The notes beneath the pieces are model-generated. The model ran no database searches and was not told the origin of the DNA. It was given only the letters and a program-made list of their open reading frames with translations. A program made the translations under genes and the position numbers. From UMGS1889 sp964540575 (GTDB taxonomy: Bacteria > Bacillota > Clostridia > Oscillospirales > Ruminococcaceae): DNA of 64,000 nt. Below are positions 43,757-52,999 of this stretch, in pieces (positions within the stretch are counted from its first letter, which is position 1; each line of letters starts with the position of its first letter). The DNA lies in the NCBI GenBank assembly GCA_964540575.1, contig CAZINI010000008.1:1-64000 (forward strand), written 5' to 3'.

Positions 43757-44647
43757 TCATTTTTTCGGTGAACCCAGCATTTTCACAAGAGCGTCCGTGC
43801 ACTCGTCCTCGGTGATGATATGCGTGTCTGCCAATTCGGGAGATACACCATCAAGCCGAAGCTCATACATTAGATCGGTGACCTGCGGAACGTCCAGCCC
43901 AACGGCTTTCATCTCCGCCGTATGGGAAAACACCTCCGACGGAACATCGTTGAGGATTATCTTTCCGCCGTCCATGACCACTATTCTGTCCGCCCGGGCT
44001 GCCTCGTCCATATAATGAGTGATAAGGACGATAGTTACACCCTGCTCCTTGTTCAGCCGCTTTATGGTGGACATTACCTCCCGCCTGCCCTTTGGGTCGA
44101 GCATTGCGGTAGGCTCGTCAAGGACGATACATTCGGGACACATAGCGATTATTCCCGCAATAGCGACCCTCTGCTTCTGTCCGCCCGAAAGCTGTGACGG
44201 CGAATGATCCTTATACTCGTACATTCCCACAGCTTTCAGTGCATCATCTACCCTTTTCCGCATTTCCTCGGGCGGAACGCCTGTGTTTTCAAGGGCAAAT
44301 GCCACGTCCTCCTCAACGATAGTCGCAACTATCTGATTATCGGGATTTTGAAAAACCATTCCCACCCGCTGGCGAATATCATAAAGCCTTGCGGAATTTG
44401 CCGTGTTTATCCCGTCAACGGAAACACTTCCCTCATCGGGCAGCAAAATTGCATTAAAATGCTTTGCAATGGTGGATTTTCCCGAACCGTTATGCCCGAG
44501 AACAGCGAGAAATTCGCCCTTTTTAACGTCAAGGCTGACGCCGTCCAGAACATATGCGGCAGGCTTTTTTTCGGCATTTTCCGAGCCGTCATTTTCAGAT
44601 GCATATGTGAAACGCACACCCTCGGCGGAAATTATAGTTTCGGACAT
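43757..44647 (-). CDS. ecfA1: ECF transporter ATPase EcfA1
   Basis: First ATPase of the ECF module. The 296-residue protein has Walker A GHNGSGKST near residue 50, signature LSGGQKQRVAIAG and Walker B CIVLDEPTAMLDPKG. The frame is open to 44683, but GAGAGG lies nine bases before ATG 44647 (MSETIISAEG), the family-like start. Follows the methyltransferase gene by 19 bases. Confidence 0.95.
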   Translation of the reverse strand: MSETIISAEGVRFTYASENDGSENAEKKPAAYVLDGVSLDVKKGEFLAVLGHNGSGKSTIAKHFNAILLPDEGSVSVDGINTANSARLYDIRQRVGMVFQNPDNQIVATIVEEDVAFALENTGVPPEEMRKRVDDALKAVGMYEYKDHSPSQLSGGQKQRVAIAGIIAMCPECIVLDEPTAMLDPKGRREVMSTIKRLNKEQGVTIVLITHYMDEAARADRIVVMDGGKIILNDVPSEVFSHTAEMKAVGLDVPQVTDLMYELRLDGVSPELADTHIITEDECTDALVKMLGSPKK

Positions 44648-44666
44648 TTTATCATTCCTCTCATAC

Positions 44667-45554
44667 TCAAATATTGAGATCATTCAGTTTATTGGACAGC
44701 CAAACGGCAGTCGAGCCGCAGGGCAGAACAAATCCGCTTTCCTCAACGGGCAGACCTATCTCATCTGCAGTGACACGTCCGCCGAATTTTCCGCCGACTG
44801 CCGTGCCGAGAATATACGCCATGACCGACGGCGAAAGTCCCGTAGTATAGCTGTTTAAAAGAAAGAACAGCGGGTCATCGGAAAGCACGCCCGAGCAAAG
44901 CTCCACTAAGTCGTAGATGCAGTCCTCCAGCTTCCAGACCTCCTGATTTGGACCTCTTCCGTAGGATGGCGGGTCCATGATGACAGCATCGTACCGTCTG
45001 CCCCGCTTTATCTCTCTTCGAACGAACTTCTCACAATCGTCAACTATCCACCGAACGGGACGGTCGGACAGCCCCGACGAAGCGGCGTTGTCCCTTGCCC
45101 ACTGCACCATTCCCTTGGAAGCGTCAACGTGACAAACGGAAGCACCCGCCTCGGCACATGCAAGAGTAGCACCGCCCGTATAGGCAAAAAGGTTCAGCAC
45201 ATTCACCTCTCTGCCCGCATTTCGGATAATGCCGCTCATCAAGTCCCAGTTGACCGCCTGCTCGGGGAACAGTCCCGTGTGCTTGAACCCCGTAGGACGG
45301 ATATTGAACACCAGCTTGTCATAGCTTATCTGCCACGCCTCGGGTATCTTTCGGCGGTAATCCCACGCTCCGCCGCCGCTTGACGAGCGTATGTACCGTG
45401 CATGAGCGGTTTTCCACAGCGGCGATCTTTCGGGAGTTTTCCATATTATCTGTGGGTCGGGACGGATAAGGGAAATATCCCCCCAGACCTCCAGCTTTTC
45501 CGAGCAGGTACAGTCCACAAGCCTGTAATCCTGCCATCTGTCGGCAATTCTCAT
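44667..45554 (-). CDS. Class I SAM methyltransferase, RlmI/RlmK-like
   Basis: A 295-residue methyltransferase with NLFAYTGGATLACAEAGASVCHVDASKGMVQWA (SAM site) near residue 138 and motif IV AVIMDPPSYGRGP near residue 205. These motifs resemble the RlmI/RlmK rRNA methyltransferases, but no PUA domain is present at the N-terminus. Substrate is unproven, RNA being likely. Confidence 0.85.
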   Translation of the reverse strand: MRIADRWQDYRLVDCTCSEKLEVWGDISLIRPDPQIIWKTPERSPLWKTAHARYIRSSSGGGAWDYRRKIPEAWQISYDKLVFNIRPTGFKHTGLFPEQAVNWDLMSGIIRNAGREVNVLNLFAYTGGATLACAEAGASVCHVDASKGMVQWARDNAASSGLSDRPVRWIVDDCEKFVRREIKRGRRYDAVIMDPPSYGRGPNQEVWKLEDCIYDLVELCSGVLSDDPLFFLLNSYTTGLSPSVMAYILGTAVGGKFGGRVTADEIGLPVEESGFVLPCGSTAVWLSNKLNDLNI

Positions 45555-45583
45555 TTAAAGCATCCTTTTCAGTTTATTTTTTA

Positions 45584-46939
45584 TTAATCCGCAGGACAGC
45601 ATTCCTTTATCTTATCGGCTATCTTCACGGCAATATCATTGATAAGGTCAAAACGCTTGCCCTCGACCATAACTCTTACAAGAGGCTCTGTGCCGCTTTC
45701 TCTTACAAGGATACGTCCCGTTGAACCAAGCTTTTTCTGATACAGGTCGATTATCTGCTCTATCTCGTCAACGTTTTTCCAGTTTTCCTTCCACTTTGAA
45801 GCTATCTTGACGTTTATCATCACCTGAGGATAACGCTCCATAATTCCCGCCAGCGAGGACATTGAGGTTTCGGAAAGCTTGAGTATATTCATCAGCTGAA
45901 CTGCAGTAAGCTGACCGTCACCTGTTTTTGCAAATTCACGGAAAATAATATGTCCCGACTGCTCACCGCCGAGGGAATAATCATTGAGAAGCATCTGCTC
46001 CAAAATGTACCTGTCGCCCACCTTGGTAGTGAGCATATTTATGCCGTTAGCCTTGGCGAAATTTGTGAAACCGAGATTTGTCATTACCGTAACAACGGCA
46101 GTGTTGCGGTTCAGCTTGCCGTTGTCCCGCATATGCTTTGCGAAGATAGCGATAAGCTTGTCGCCGTCGATGACCTCGCCGTTTTCGTCAACGGCAAGAC
46201 ATCTGTCCGCATCTCCGTCGAATGCAACGCCCAAATGACATTTATTTGAACGGACAAAATCCGAAATAGCCGCAAGATATGTAGAACCGCATTTCTCGTT
46301 AATGTTAGTTCCGTCGGGTTCTGCATGAATTAGCATAACATTTGCACCCAGCCCCTTGAAAATACGCTCGGCAGTGACCGAAGCAGAGCCGTTTGCACAG
46401 TCGATAGCAACCTTTATTCCCGAAAGATCGCCGTCTATGGTCTTTATGATATGGCGGATATAGTCCCAAGCAGCGTCCTTTGCATAAGAGATACGTCCGA
46501 CATCACAGCCGCTTGCAAGGGTGATTGCTTCGGGACGGTCGAGGATAAGTGCTTCTATCTCCTCCTCCACCTCGTCCGAAAGCTTATATCCCGTTCTGTC
46601 AAAAAGCTTGATGCCGTTGAACTCAACGCTGTTATGTGAAGCGGAGATCATAACGCCCGCATCGGCTTCGTATTTTTCAACAAGAAATGCCACCGCAGGT
46701 GTTGGAACAACGCCCAGAATTACAGCGTCCGCACCGATCGAGCAGATACCTGCCACAAGTGCCGCTTCGAGAATATCCGAAGAAACTCTGGTGTCCTTTC
46801 CTATGATTATCTTCGGCTTATGCTTAGTTTTTTTGGTCAATACCAAAGCAGCCGCCCTGCCTATCTGCATTGCTGTTTCGCAGGTAAGTTCTGTTACAGC
46901 AACTCCTCTTGCACCGTCTGTTCCGAATAATCTGCCCAT
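45584..46939 (-). CDS. glmM: Phosphoglucosamine mutase
   Basis: Converts glucosamine 6-phosphate to the 1-phosphate for UDP-GlcNAc and cell wall synthesis. The 451-residue protein has GRLFGTDGARGVA at the start, active serine in ISASHNSVEFNG near residue 102, metal loop DGDADRC near residue 243 and phosphate loop RESGTEPLVR. Lies 33 bases after ruvB. Confidence 0.96.
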   Translation of the reverse strand: MGRLFGTDGARGVAVTELTCETAMQIGRAAALVLTKKTKHKPKIIIGKDTRVSSDILEAALVAGICSIGADAVILGVVPTPAVAFLVEKYEADAGVMISASHNSVEFNGIKLFDRTGYKLSDEVEEEIEALILDRPEAITLASGCDVGRISYAKDAAWDYIRHIIKTIDGDLSGIKVAIDCANGSASVTAERIFKGLGANVMLIHAEPDGTNINEKCGSTYLAAISDFVRSNKCHLGVAFDGDADRCLAVDENGEVIDGDKLIAIFAKHMRDNGKLNRNTAVVTVMTNLGFTNFAKANGINMLTTKVGDRYILEQMLLNDYSLGGEQSGHIIFREFAKTGDGQLTAVQLMNILKLSETSMSSLAGIMERYPQVMINVKIASKWKENWKNVDEIEQIIDLYQKKLGSTGRILVRESGTEPLVRVMVEGKRFDLINDIAVKIADKIKECCPAD

Positions 46940-46972
46940 TCTGTAATTACTCCTTTATATATGTTAATGTTT

Positions 46973-48040
46973 TTATTTGAGGAATGACATCTGCCCGTCA
47001 TCGCCGCTGCCGCCCTTGTACTCATATCCGAGATGAGCGTAAGCAAGTGCCGTTGCACAGCGTCCACGGGGTGTCCTTGCAATAAATCCCAGCTGCATAA
47101 GATACGGCTCGCAGACGTCCTCGAGTGTGACCGACTCCTCGCCGATAGCGGAAGCCAGCGTTTCAAGTCCCACGGGACCTCCGCCGTAGCCCTTTATCAT
47201 CATTTCCAGCATTCTCTTGTCAAGGCTGTCAAGTCCCAGACTGTCTATTTCCAGACGGTCAAGAGCGATGGAGGCAATATCCTCAGTGACCTTGCCGTTG
47301 CCCATTACCTCGGCAAAATCCCTTACACGGCGAAGCAGCCTGTTGGCGATACGGGGCGTACCTCTCGAACGCTTTGCAAGCTCCATAGCACCGCCCTTAT
47401 CGCAGGCAATTCCGAGAATTACCGCCGAACGCATTATAATGTCGCACAGCTGCTCATGAGTGTAAAGCTCCAGCCTTTGGATAACACCGAAACGATCTCT
47501 CAGCGGTGCGGTAAGCTGACCCGCTCTTGTAGTCGCCCCGATAAGTGTAAACTTCGGAATATCTATCCGCAGCGAACGTGCAGACGGACCTTTTCCCACA
47601 ATAATATCCAGCACATAATCCTCCATTGCGGGATAAAGCACCTCCTCAATGGAACGGGACAGTCTGTGTATCTCGTCAATAAAAAGCACATCATTTTCCG
47701 AAAGATTAGTCAGCAGTGCCGCCAGATCTCCGGGCTTTTCGATAGCAGGACCGGACGTTACCCTGATATTTACGCCCATTTCGTGAGCGATAATTGCAGA
47801 AAGCGTTGTCTTTCCAAGCCCGGGAGGGCCGTAAAGCAGAACGTGATCCAGCGGTTCTCCCCTGCCCTTTGCCGCCTTGATGAAGATGGACATATTCTCC
47901 TTGACCTTATCCTGACCGATATACTCGGCAAGGGTCTTGGGACGGAGAGAAAAATCCAGATCATTTTCCTCGGGGGCAGCCTGCGGCGACACCATTCTGC
48001 CGACCGCTTCTTCAAATTCTATTTCATTTGTTTCCAGCAT
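46973..48040 (-). CDS. ruvB: Holliday junction branch migration helicase RuvB
   Basis: AAA+ motor of RuvAB. The 355-residue protein has Walker A LLYGPPGLGKTT near residue 70, Walker B VLFIDEIHRLSR, sensor GATTRAGQL and the C-terminal winged helix (EPYLMQLGFIARTPRGR). ATG 48040 has AAGGA nine bases before it; a TTG at 48049 is in frame. Separated from ruvA by a phosphodiesterase-like gene. Confidence 0.97.
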   Translation of the reverse strand: MLETNEIEFEEAVGRMVSPQAAPEENDLDFSLRPKTLAEYIGQDKVKENMSIFIKAAKGRGEPLDHVLLYGPPGLGKTTLSAIIAHEMGVNIRVTSGPAIEKPGDLAALLTNLSENDVLFIDEIHRLSRSIEEVLYPAMEDYVLDIIVGKGPSARSLRIDIPKFTLIGATTRAGQLTAPLRDRFGVIQRLELYTHEQLCDIIMRSAVILGIACDKGGAMELAKRSRGTPRIANRLLRRVRDFAEVMGNGKVTEDIASIALDRLEIDSLGLDSLDKRMLEMMIKGYGGGPVGLETLASAIGEESVTLEDVCEPYLMQLGFIARTPRGRCATALAYAHLGYEYKGGSGDDGQMSFLK

Positions 48041-48060
48041 CGGTATCAATCCTTATTATA

Positions 48061-49266
48061 TCAAATGTTTCCGTACATCATCTCAAGATAGCTTTCCTGT
48101 GCCGCCGTAGCTTCGGTGATTTCCGTAGGTACGATTATCAGCGGAACGGTCATCTCATCATCGGTAAGACCTGCATGAGAAGCAAGGTGTTTGGGCTTCG
48201 GCTTTGAATTGAGCGTTCTGTACCTAATGACCTTTTTGCCGATAGCACAGGCAACGAAATCTCCCAAGAAATCGTAAGTTTTACGGTGGGTTCGTCCGCC
48301 GCCCAGCAGCTGCTTGTCAAGAAGCTCACCCGATTCCATCAGCTTGAAATCCTTGCCCAAAGCCTTGTTGAACTGCCAGCGGAATTCATCGTGAAGCTCG
48401 TTCTTTACAAAGAACGCCGCTGCCCTGCCCTCAATGGACGGAGGCATTGACAGGCAGCTGTCCAGCTCGGGAATGGCATTGATGAAAACCTCCTCCTCAA
48501 TGTCGATCATTCCGTGGTCGGCGGTGATGATAAGCAGCGTGTCTGTCAGGGACTCTGCCAGCTGCTGCAAGCCGGAATTGAACTCCAGCATTGCCGCCTT
48601 TGTTTCGGCGGAGGTGCAGCCCGTTTTATGCATGATCTCATCGGGATTATTCCAATAAGCAAGGGTCAGTGTGTTCTGCTCGGTGGCACATATCTTTTTG
48701 ATAAGACCGCACATTCCCTTAAAGCTGTCGGTCTGCTTGCGGATAACTCCCGTTTCGGGGATATTAACGCCCGCAGGCATTACGGCAAACGGCTGAACTG
48801 CTATCTTCTGTGACACGGCAATATCCTTGAAAATGGTTTCATACGGCATAACGAAGCTGCCGATATTCGGCTGAGTCATAGGCTGCTTGGTGAAGCTGTC
48901 GTTATTTGTCAGCACATCGATAGAACGGCAGAATTCCTTGAAAAACAGCGACCAGCCCAGCCAGCCATGCTCGTTGGGAGATACTCCCGTGTATATGGAG
49001 GTCATAGCCGCAGCGGTAGTGCTGGGATATACAGTTGTTATCTTCTGGGAAATATTCTTCCGCAGAAAATCCCCTCTGCCGAGATTTTTCTCCACAACAT
49101 CAACGCCCATTCCGTCCATAACAACAAGAACTATGTTCTTATATCCCCGTTCAAGCTCCTTGTCAAGGACGGGCAGCGTCTTGTATTCGATAGGCGTGCG
49201 GTAGTATCGTCTTATGGAGGAAACGACGTTAAGCAAACACTTATCATAATTTGGATAGACCAGCAT
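48061..49266 (-). CDS. Alkaline phosphatase superfamily protein (nucleotide pyrophosphatase-like)
   Basis: A 401-residue enzyme of the alkaline phosphatase fold: metal ligands in VVMDGMGVDV near residue 49, a threonine nucleophile region YPSTTAAAMTSIYTGVSPNEHGWLG near residue 98, LIITADHGMID near residue 245 and the late ASHAGLTDDEM. Best compared with type I phosphodiesterases/nucleotide pyrophosphatases. No signal peptide, so cytoplasmic. Its place between ruvA and ruvB is unusual; a link with recombination is not claimed. Confidence 0.87.
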   Translation of the reverse strand: MLVYPNYDKCLLNVVSSIRRYYRTPIEYKTLPVLDKELERGYKNIVLVVMDGMGVDVVEKNLGRGDFLRKNISQKITTVYPSTTAAAMTSIYTGVSPNEHGWLGWSLFFKEFCRSIDVLTNNDSFTKQPMTQPNIGSFVMPYETIFKDIAVSQKIAVQPFAVMPAGVNIPETGVIRKQTDSFKGMCGLIKKICATEQNTLTLAYWNNPDEIMHKTGCTSAETKAAMLEFNSGLQQLAESLTDTLLIITADHGMIDIEEEVFINAIPELDSCLSMPPSIEGRAAAFFVKNELHDEFRWQFNKALGKDFKLMESGELLDKQLLGGGRTHRKTYDFLGDFVACAIGKKVIRYRTLNSKPKPKHLASHAGLTDDEMTVPLIIVPTEITEATAAQESYLEMMYGNI

Positions 49267-49279
49267 AACGCTCCTCCTC

Positions 49280-49888
49280 TCAAAGCCTCATTCCGATTTT
49301 TTTCAGGGACTGCTTGATAAGCTCCTCGGTGGACAGCGAAGCGTCCAAACCCGACACAACGGTTGCCGCCTCCGCCTGAGTATATCCGAGGACAACGAGA
49401 GCGGCAATAGCTTCTCCCGTGTTAGTGCTCGCCACCGCTTCGGTAACAGCGGAAAAATCCACTGAGGCAGGCGTTGAAAGCTGTTCCTTTGCGATTTTGT
49501 CCTTCAGCTCCAGAACAATTCTCTGTGCTGTTTTCGTGCCGATGCCCTTCGATTTGGTAATGGTCTTGAAATCTCCCGTAGCGACAGTCAATGCAAACTT
49601 TTCGGGAGATATGTCCGATAAAATGGACAATGCCGCTTTCGGTCCCACACCCGATACCGACAGAAGCATCTGAAAGCATCTCAGCTCCTGCTGCTCGTAA
49701 AAGCCGAACAGGTCGATGCCGTCCTGAGTGACATTCAGGTATGTATAAAGCTTTGCTTCGGAGCCTATGCCCTTTAGCTTTGACAATGTTGTGAATGTTG
49801 TTCGGCAGGCATATCCCACACCGCCGCATTCAATTACCGCAAGATTCGGCTCGGTGTGAACGACCTCGCCCTTTACACTGTATATCAT
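49280..49888 (-). CDS. ruvA: Holliday junction DNA helicase RuvA
   Basis: Junction-binding partner of RuvB. The 202-residue protein begins MIYSVKGEVVHTEPN, with the helix-hairpin-helix parts LLSVSGVGPKAALSIL and ITKSKGIGTKTAQRIVLELKDK, and domain III at the end (ALVVLGYTQAEAA). The frame opens further to 49978, but ATG 49888 with GTGGAG upstream is the family start. It overlaps the stop of the inserted membrane gene by four bases (ATGA). Confidence 0.96.
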   Translation of the reverse strand: MIYSVKGEVVHTEPNLAVIECGGVGYACRTTFTTLSKLKGIGSEAKLYTYLNVTQDGIDLFGFYEQQELRCFQMLLSVSGVGPKAALSILSDISPEKFALTVATGDFKTITKSKGIGTKTAQRIVLELKDKIAKEQLSTPASVDFSAVTEAVASTNTGEAIAALVVLGYTQAEAATVVSGLDASLSTEELIKQSLKKIGMRL

Positions 49889-50490
49889 TTTAACCACTCC
49901 ACTATAACTTGAGAATAAAATATCCAAAATACAATTGTCCCGAATATTATCCCTATGACAAATAATATCGCAAAACAAATTCCGACAAACTTTAATCCGC
50001 CGGGTGTCGGGCGAACCGGTTTTACATATGTTACATTTCCAAAATCATCTAATTCATATGTAACGGGGCAGCAGCCGTAATTTTGGAATTGGCATATGAT
50101 CTCCGGATCAATTGTTATGAACTCTCCTGTTTTCCGAGAACCATTTTCACTTTCGGTAAACTCAACCTCGATAAACGCCTCGACACCATGCTTTATTTCA
50201 ATAGATGTCGAATATGCAATGACCTCATTTTTTCTTCCGAGCTTCCCAATATTTCCAAATGTCTGCCCCAATGCCGCAAATAATCTGCCAAAAAGCATCA
50301 GCAACAGATAAACAAATGCCATCGGACAGTATATTAATGCAAATGTATTAAGACATTTACCGTACTGTTCAGACGAGATAACAGGACCAACGAAAAATGC
50401 TAAACCGAAAGAAATCACCAATCCCAATGCGGTTAATCCTAAGAAAATAATCGTTGCGATCCTCCGCACCTTTGAAAAAAGATCGTCCAT
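49885..50490 (-). CDS. Hypothetical membrane protein inserted between ruvC and ruvA
   Basis: A 201-residue protein with helices near residues 11-35 (ATIIFLGLTALGLVISFGLAFF), 48-70 and 165-195, and a soluble central domain (YSTSIEIKHGVEAFIEVEFTES...TIDPEIICQFQNYGCCPVTYELDDFGNVTYVKPVRP) that recalls DUF3592-type proteins. Function unknown. Codon use is more AT-rich than in ruvC or ruvA. The ATGA overlap with ruvA makes translation coupled, so the insertion is integrated in the operon. Confidence 0.75.
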   Translation of the reverse strand: MDDLFSKVRRIATIIFLGLTALGLVISFGLAFFVGPVISSEQYGKCLNTFALIYCPMAFVYLLLMLFGRLFAALGQTFGNIGKLGRKNEVIAYSTSIEIKHGVEAFIEVEFTESENGSRKTGEFITIDPEIICQFQNYGCCPVTYELDDFGNVTYVKPVRPTPGGLKFVGICFAILFVIGIIFGTIVFWIFYSQVIVEWLK

Positions 50491-50502
50491 TTACACACAT
50501 CC

Positions 50503-50994
50503 TTATTGGATACCGTATTTTACGCTGGCCGCCGAATGTCCGTGACAGATAGCGATAGCCAACGCATCGGCGGTATCATCGGGCTTCGGAACGGAAGCAA
50601 GACCAAGTATCTGTCTTGTCATCTCCATTACCTGAGGCTTTTCCGCCCGTCCGTATCCCACCACCGACTGCTTCACCTGAAGCGGTGTATACTCGAAAAC
50701 GGGGATCCCTCTCTGTGCCGCCGCAAGCACGGTGACTCCCCTTGCCTGTGCCACGTCGATACCTGTTTTCTGATTGGTGTTGAAAAACAACTTCTCTATC
50801 GCCATGCACTCGGGCTTGTATTTGTCCAGAACCGCACATATATCGGCATATATGTCATTCAGACGAAGCTCAAACTTCACCCCCGCCTCGGTGGTAACAG
50901 CACCGAACGCTGCCGGACGGAACTTATATCCGTCATAATCCAGCACCCCGAAGCCCACAATAGCATAGCCGGGGTCTATTCCCAAAATTCTCAA
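50503..50994 (-). CDS. ruvC: Holliday junction resolvase RuvC
   Basis: Endonuclease that resolves Holliday junctions. The 163-residue protein starts LRILGIDPGYAIVGFG, with acidic residues in AIEKLFFN, and near the end KPDDTADALAIAICHGH. The frame is open upstream to 51024, but GGAG sits eight bases ahead of the TTG at 50994 and the family N-terminus begins there. First gene of a series that continues to 35880, with its promoter at 51045-51073. Confidence 0.95.
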   Translation of the reverse strand: MRILGIDPGYAIVGFGVLDYDGYKFRPAAFGAVTTEAGVKFELRLNDIYADICAVLDKYKPECMAIEKLFFNTNQKTGIDVAQARGVTVLAAAQRGIPVFEYTPLQVKQSVVGYGRAEKPQVMEMTRQILGLASVPKPDDTADALAIAICHGHSAASVKYGIQ

Positions 50995-51044
50995 GAATTT
51001 CACTCCGATCTCTTTGCATATCAAAAAATACTCTCAGATAATTT

Positions 51045-51073
51045 ATTATACCACAAATAGATAAATTAAGCAA
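51045..51073 (-). promoter_or_regulatory. Promoter of the ruvC series
   Basis: TTGCTT (51073-51068), 17-base spacer, TATAAT (51050-51045) with an extended TGG before it. Divergent from the pheA promoter. Confidence 0.8.
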
Positions 51074-51111
51074 GAATTTTATTTAAACTTAGAGAAATTT
51101 CTCAAAAGTTC

Positions 51112-51140
51112 TTGTAATTCCCGCCGAAATCAGTTATAAT
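51112..51140 (+). promoter_or_regulatory. Promoter of pheA-ispD-ispF
   Basis: TTGTAA (51112-51117), 17-base spacer, TATAAT (51135-51140). The leader is too short for a T-box. Confidence 0.8.
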
Positions 51141-51184
51141 ATACTATGAAAAATTTTGCATAACATATGAAAGGCTTGAAAATA

Positions 51185-52300
51185 ATGGATCTGACCGACC
51201 TTAGAAATGAAATCGACAGCATCGACGAGGACATACTTAAACTGTTTTTAAAGAGAATGGACGTATGCAGACAGGTAGCCGACTACAAAAAGCAGAACTC
51301 TCTGCCCGTTATGCAGGGCGGACGGGAAGCTCAGGTCATCGAGCGTATCAGGGAAATGTCCCCCGAGGGCATAAAAGACGGCTCTGAGGTGCTGTTTGCG
51401 AATATTATGGACATAAGCAAAAGCTTGCAGCAGATCGAGCTGGCAAAAACGGGAACATTTCCCGTGCCCGAGAGATTTGTCCCCGAAAATGCAAAGCTTA
51501 TCGCCGTTCCCGGGACAAGCGGGTCATATTCCGAAAAAGCGTGCAGAAAGCTGTTCCCCACTCAGCAGATAAAATTCTACCGTGAATTTTCCGACGTGTG
51601 CAGAGCAGTTGAAAACGGCGAAACCGACTTCGGCATACTGCCCATACAGAATTCCACCGCCGGAACCGTGGACGAAACCTACGAGCTGATGGGAAAATTC
51701 GATTTCTACATAACCTCTATGATACGGGTAAGCATTTCTCACTGCCTTGCCGCCAAGCAGGACACCGACCCTTCGGAGATAACCGAGGTTTACTCCCACG
51801 AACAGGCACTTCACCAGTGCTCCGAATTTCTCCGTGAAAGCGGTCTGACTGCCCACGAATACGCCAACACAGCCCTTTCCGCCGAGCTTGTAAAGAACAG
51901 CTCTGAAAAAATCGCCTGCATCTGCTCCGAGGATTGTGCCGCACTGAACGGTCTGAAAATCATCAAATCGGGCATTGCAAATGCGGGAAGAAATTCCACA
52001 AGATTTATCTGCATTTCCAAGAAATATATGGTTTCCGACAATGCGGACACTATTTCCGTTTCCCTCAGTATTCCCCACATTAAAGGTTCGCTTTACCGCC
52101 TGCTTTCGAGATTTTATGTAAATGGACTTAATCTCCAAAAAATCGAAAGCAAGCCCATTGCGGGAAAGGATTTCGAGGTCATTTTCTATCTTGATTTCGA
52201 CGGAAATTACAGCGATGTCAAGACTGCTTCGCTTATCAAAGAACTGCAAAGAGAGCTTTCCTTCTTCAAATATATGGGAAATTTCAAGGAGATCATATAA
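51185..52300 (+). CDS. pheA: Bifunctional chorismate mutase/prephenate dehydratase
   Basis: Two steps to phenylpyruvate for phenylalanine synthesis. The 371-residue protein has an N-terminal AroQ-type chorismate mutase (DLTDLRNEIDSIDEDILKLF...MQGGREAQVIERI), prephenate dehydratase from about residue 105 (PGTSGSYSEKACRKLFP, NSTAGTVDETYELM) and a C-terminal ACT domain with the Phe-binding ESKPIAGKDFEVIF. ATG 51185 follows AAAGG at about ten bases; an ATG at 51167 is also in frame without a ribosome site. Stop abuts the ispD start. Confidence 0.95.
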   Translation: MDLTDLRNEIDSIDEDILKLFLKRMDVCRQVADYKKQNSLPVMQGGREAQVIERIREMSPEGIKDGSEVLFANIMDISKSLQQIELAKTGTFPVPERFVPENAKLIAVPGTSGSYSEKACRKLFPTQQIKFYREFSDVCRAVENGETDFGILPIQNSTAGTVDETYELMGKFDFYITSMIRVSISHCLAAKQDTDPSEITEVYSHEQALHQCSEFLRESGLTAHEYANTALSAELVKNSSEKIACICSEDCAALNGLKIIKSGIANAGRNSTRFICISKKYMVSDNADTISVSLSIPHIKGSLYRLLSRFYVNGLNLQKIESKPIAGKDFEVIFYLDFDGNYSDVKTASLIKELQRELSFFKYMGNFKEII

Positions 52301-52999
52301 ATGACGGTTTCAGCTATAATTGCGGCGGCAGGCTCAGCCTCCCGAATGAACGGTATCAACAAGCAGACAGCCCTGTTAGACGGTATTCCCGTGCTGGCAA
52401 GGTCAATGCTGCTGCTTCAAAGCTGTGATGAAATTACGGAGATAATCGTTTCCGCCCGCAAAGAGGACTTCGATATTTTTTCGGGATATGCCGAGAAGTA
52501 CGGCATAACAAAATTTGTCTGCTGTGCCGAGGGCGGCGATACCCGTCAGCAGTCGGTAATAAACGCTCTGAAATTCACCTCCAAGGAAACAGAGCTTGTC
52601 GCCGTACATGACGGTGCACGTCCCCTTGCCGACCCGAAGGTCATTTCCCGTTGCATAAAGGACGCTTCCGTATTCGGTGCTTCCGTCCCGGGCGTTCCCG
52701 TTAAGGACACGCTCAAGACCGTCAGCGGGGATATGATAGTCGATACCCCCGACCGCTCCCGCCTTTTTATTATCCAGACACCGCAGATATTCCGCAAAAA
52801 GGAGTATTATCGGGGTGTAAATTTCGCAAATGAACACGGACTTGACTTCACCGACGACTGTCAGCTTGTGGAGGCGGTAGGCGTTAAGGTAAATCTCACC
52901 CGCTCGGATTATCGGAATATCAAGATAACCACCCCCGAGGATCTGGCAATTGCGGAGGCGATACTATCCGCAATGAACGGAAAGGACGGTAACATATGA
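52301..52999 (+). CDS. ispD: 2-C-methyl-D-erythritol 4-phosphate cytidylyltransferase
   Basis: Non-mevalonate isoprenoid pathway. The 232-residue protein has VSAIIAAAGSASRMNG...NKQ at the N-terminus, VAVHDGARPLAD near residue 105, KDTLKTV and the C-terminal FTDDCQLVEAVG. Starts directly at the pheA stop and overlaps ispF by four bases. Confidence 0.96.
   Translation: MTVSAIIAAAGSASRMNGINKQTALLDGIPVLARSMLLLQSCDEITEIIVSARKEDFDIFSGYAEKYGITKFVCCAEGGDTRQQSVINALKFTSKETELVAVHDGARPLADPKVISRCIKDASVFGASVPGVPVKDTLKTVSGDMIVDTPDRSRLFIIQTPQIFRKKEYYRGVNFANEHGLDFTDDCQLVEAVGVKVNLTRSDYRNIKITTPEDLAIAEAILSAMNGKDGNI

Noticed and set aside
51074..51184. Possible T-box or attenuator before pheA
   Set aside because: The transcribed leader is about 40 bases, too short, and has no T-box motif.
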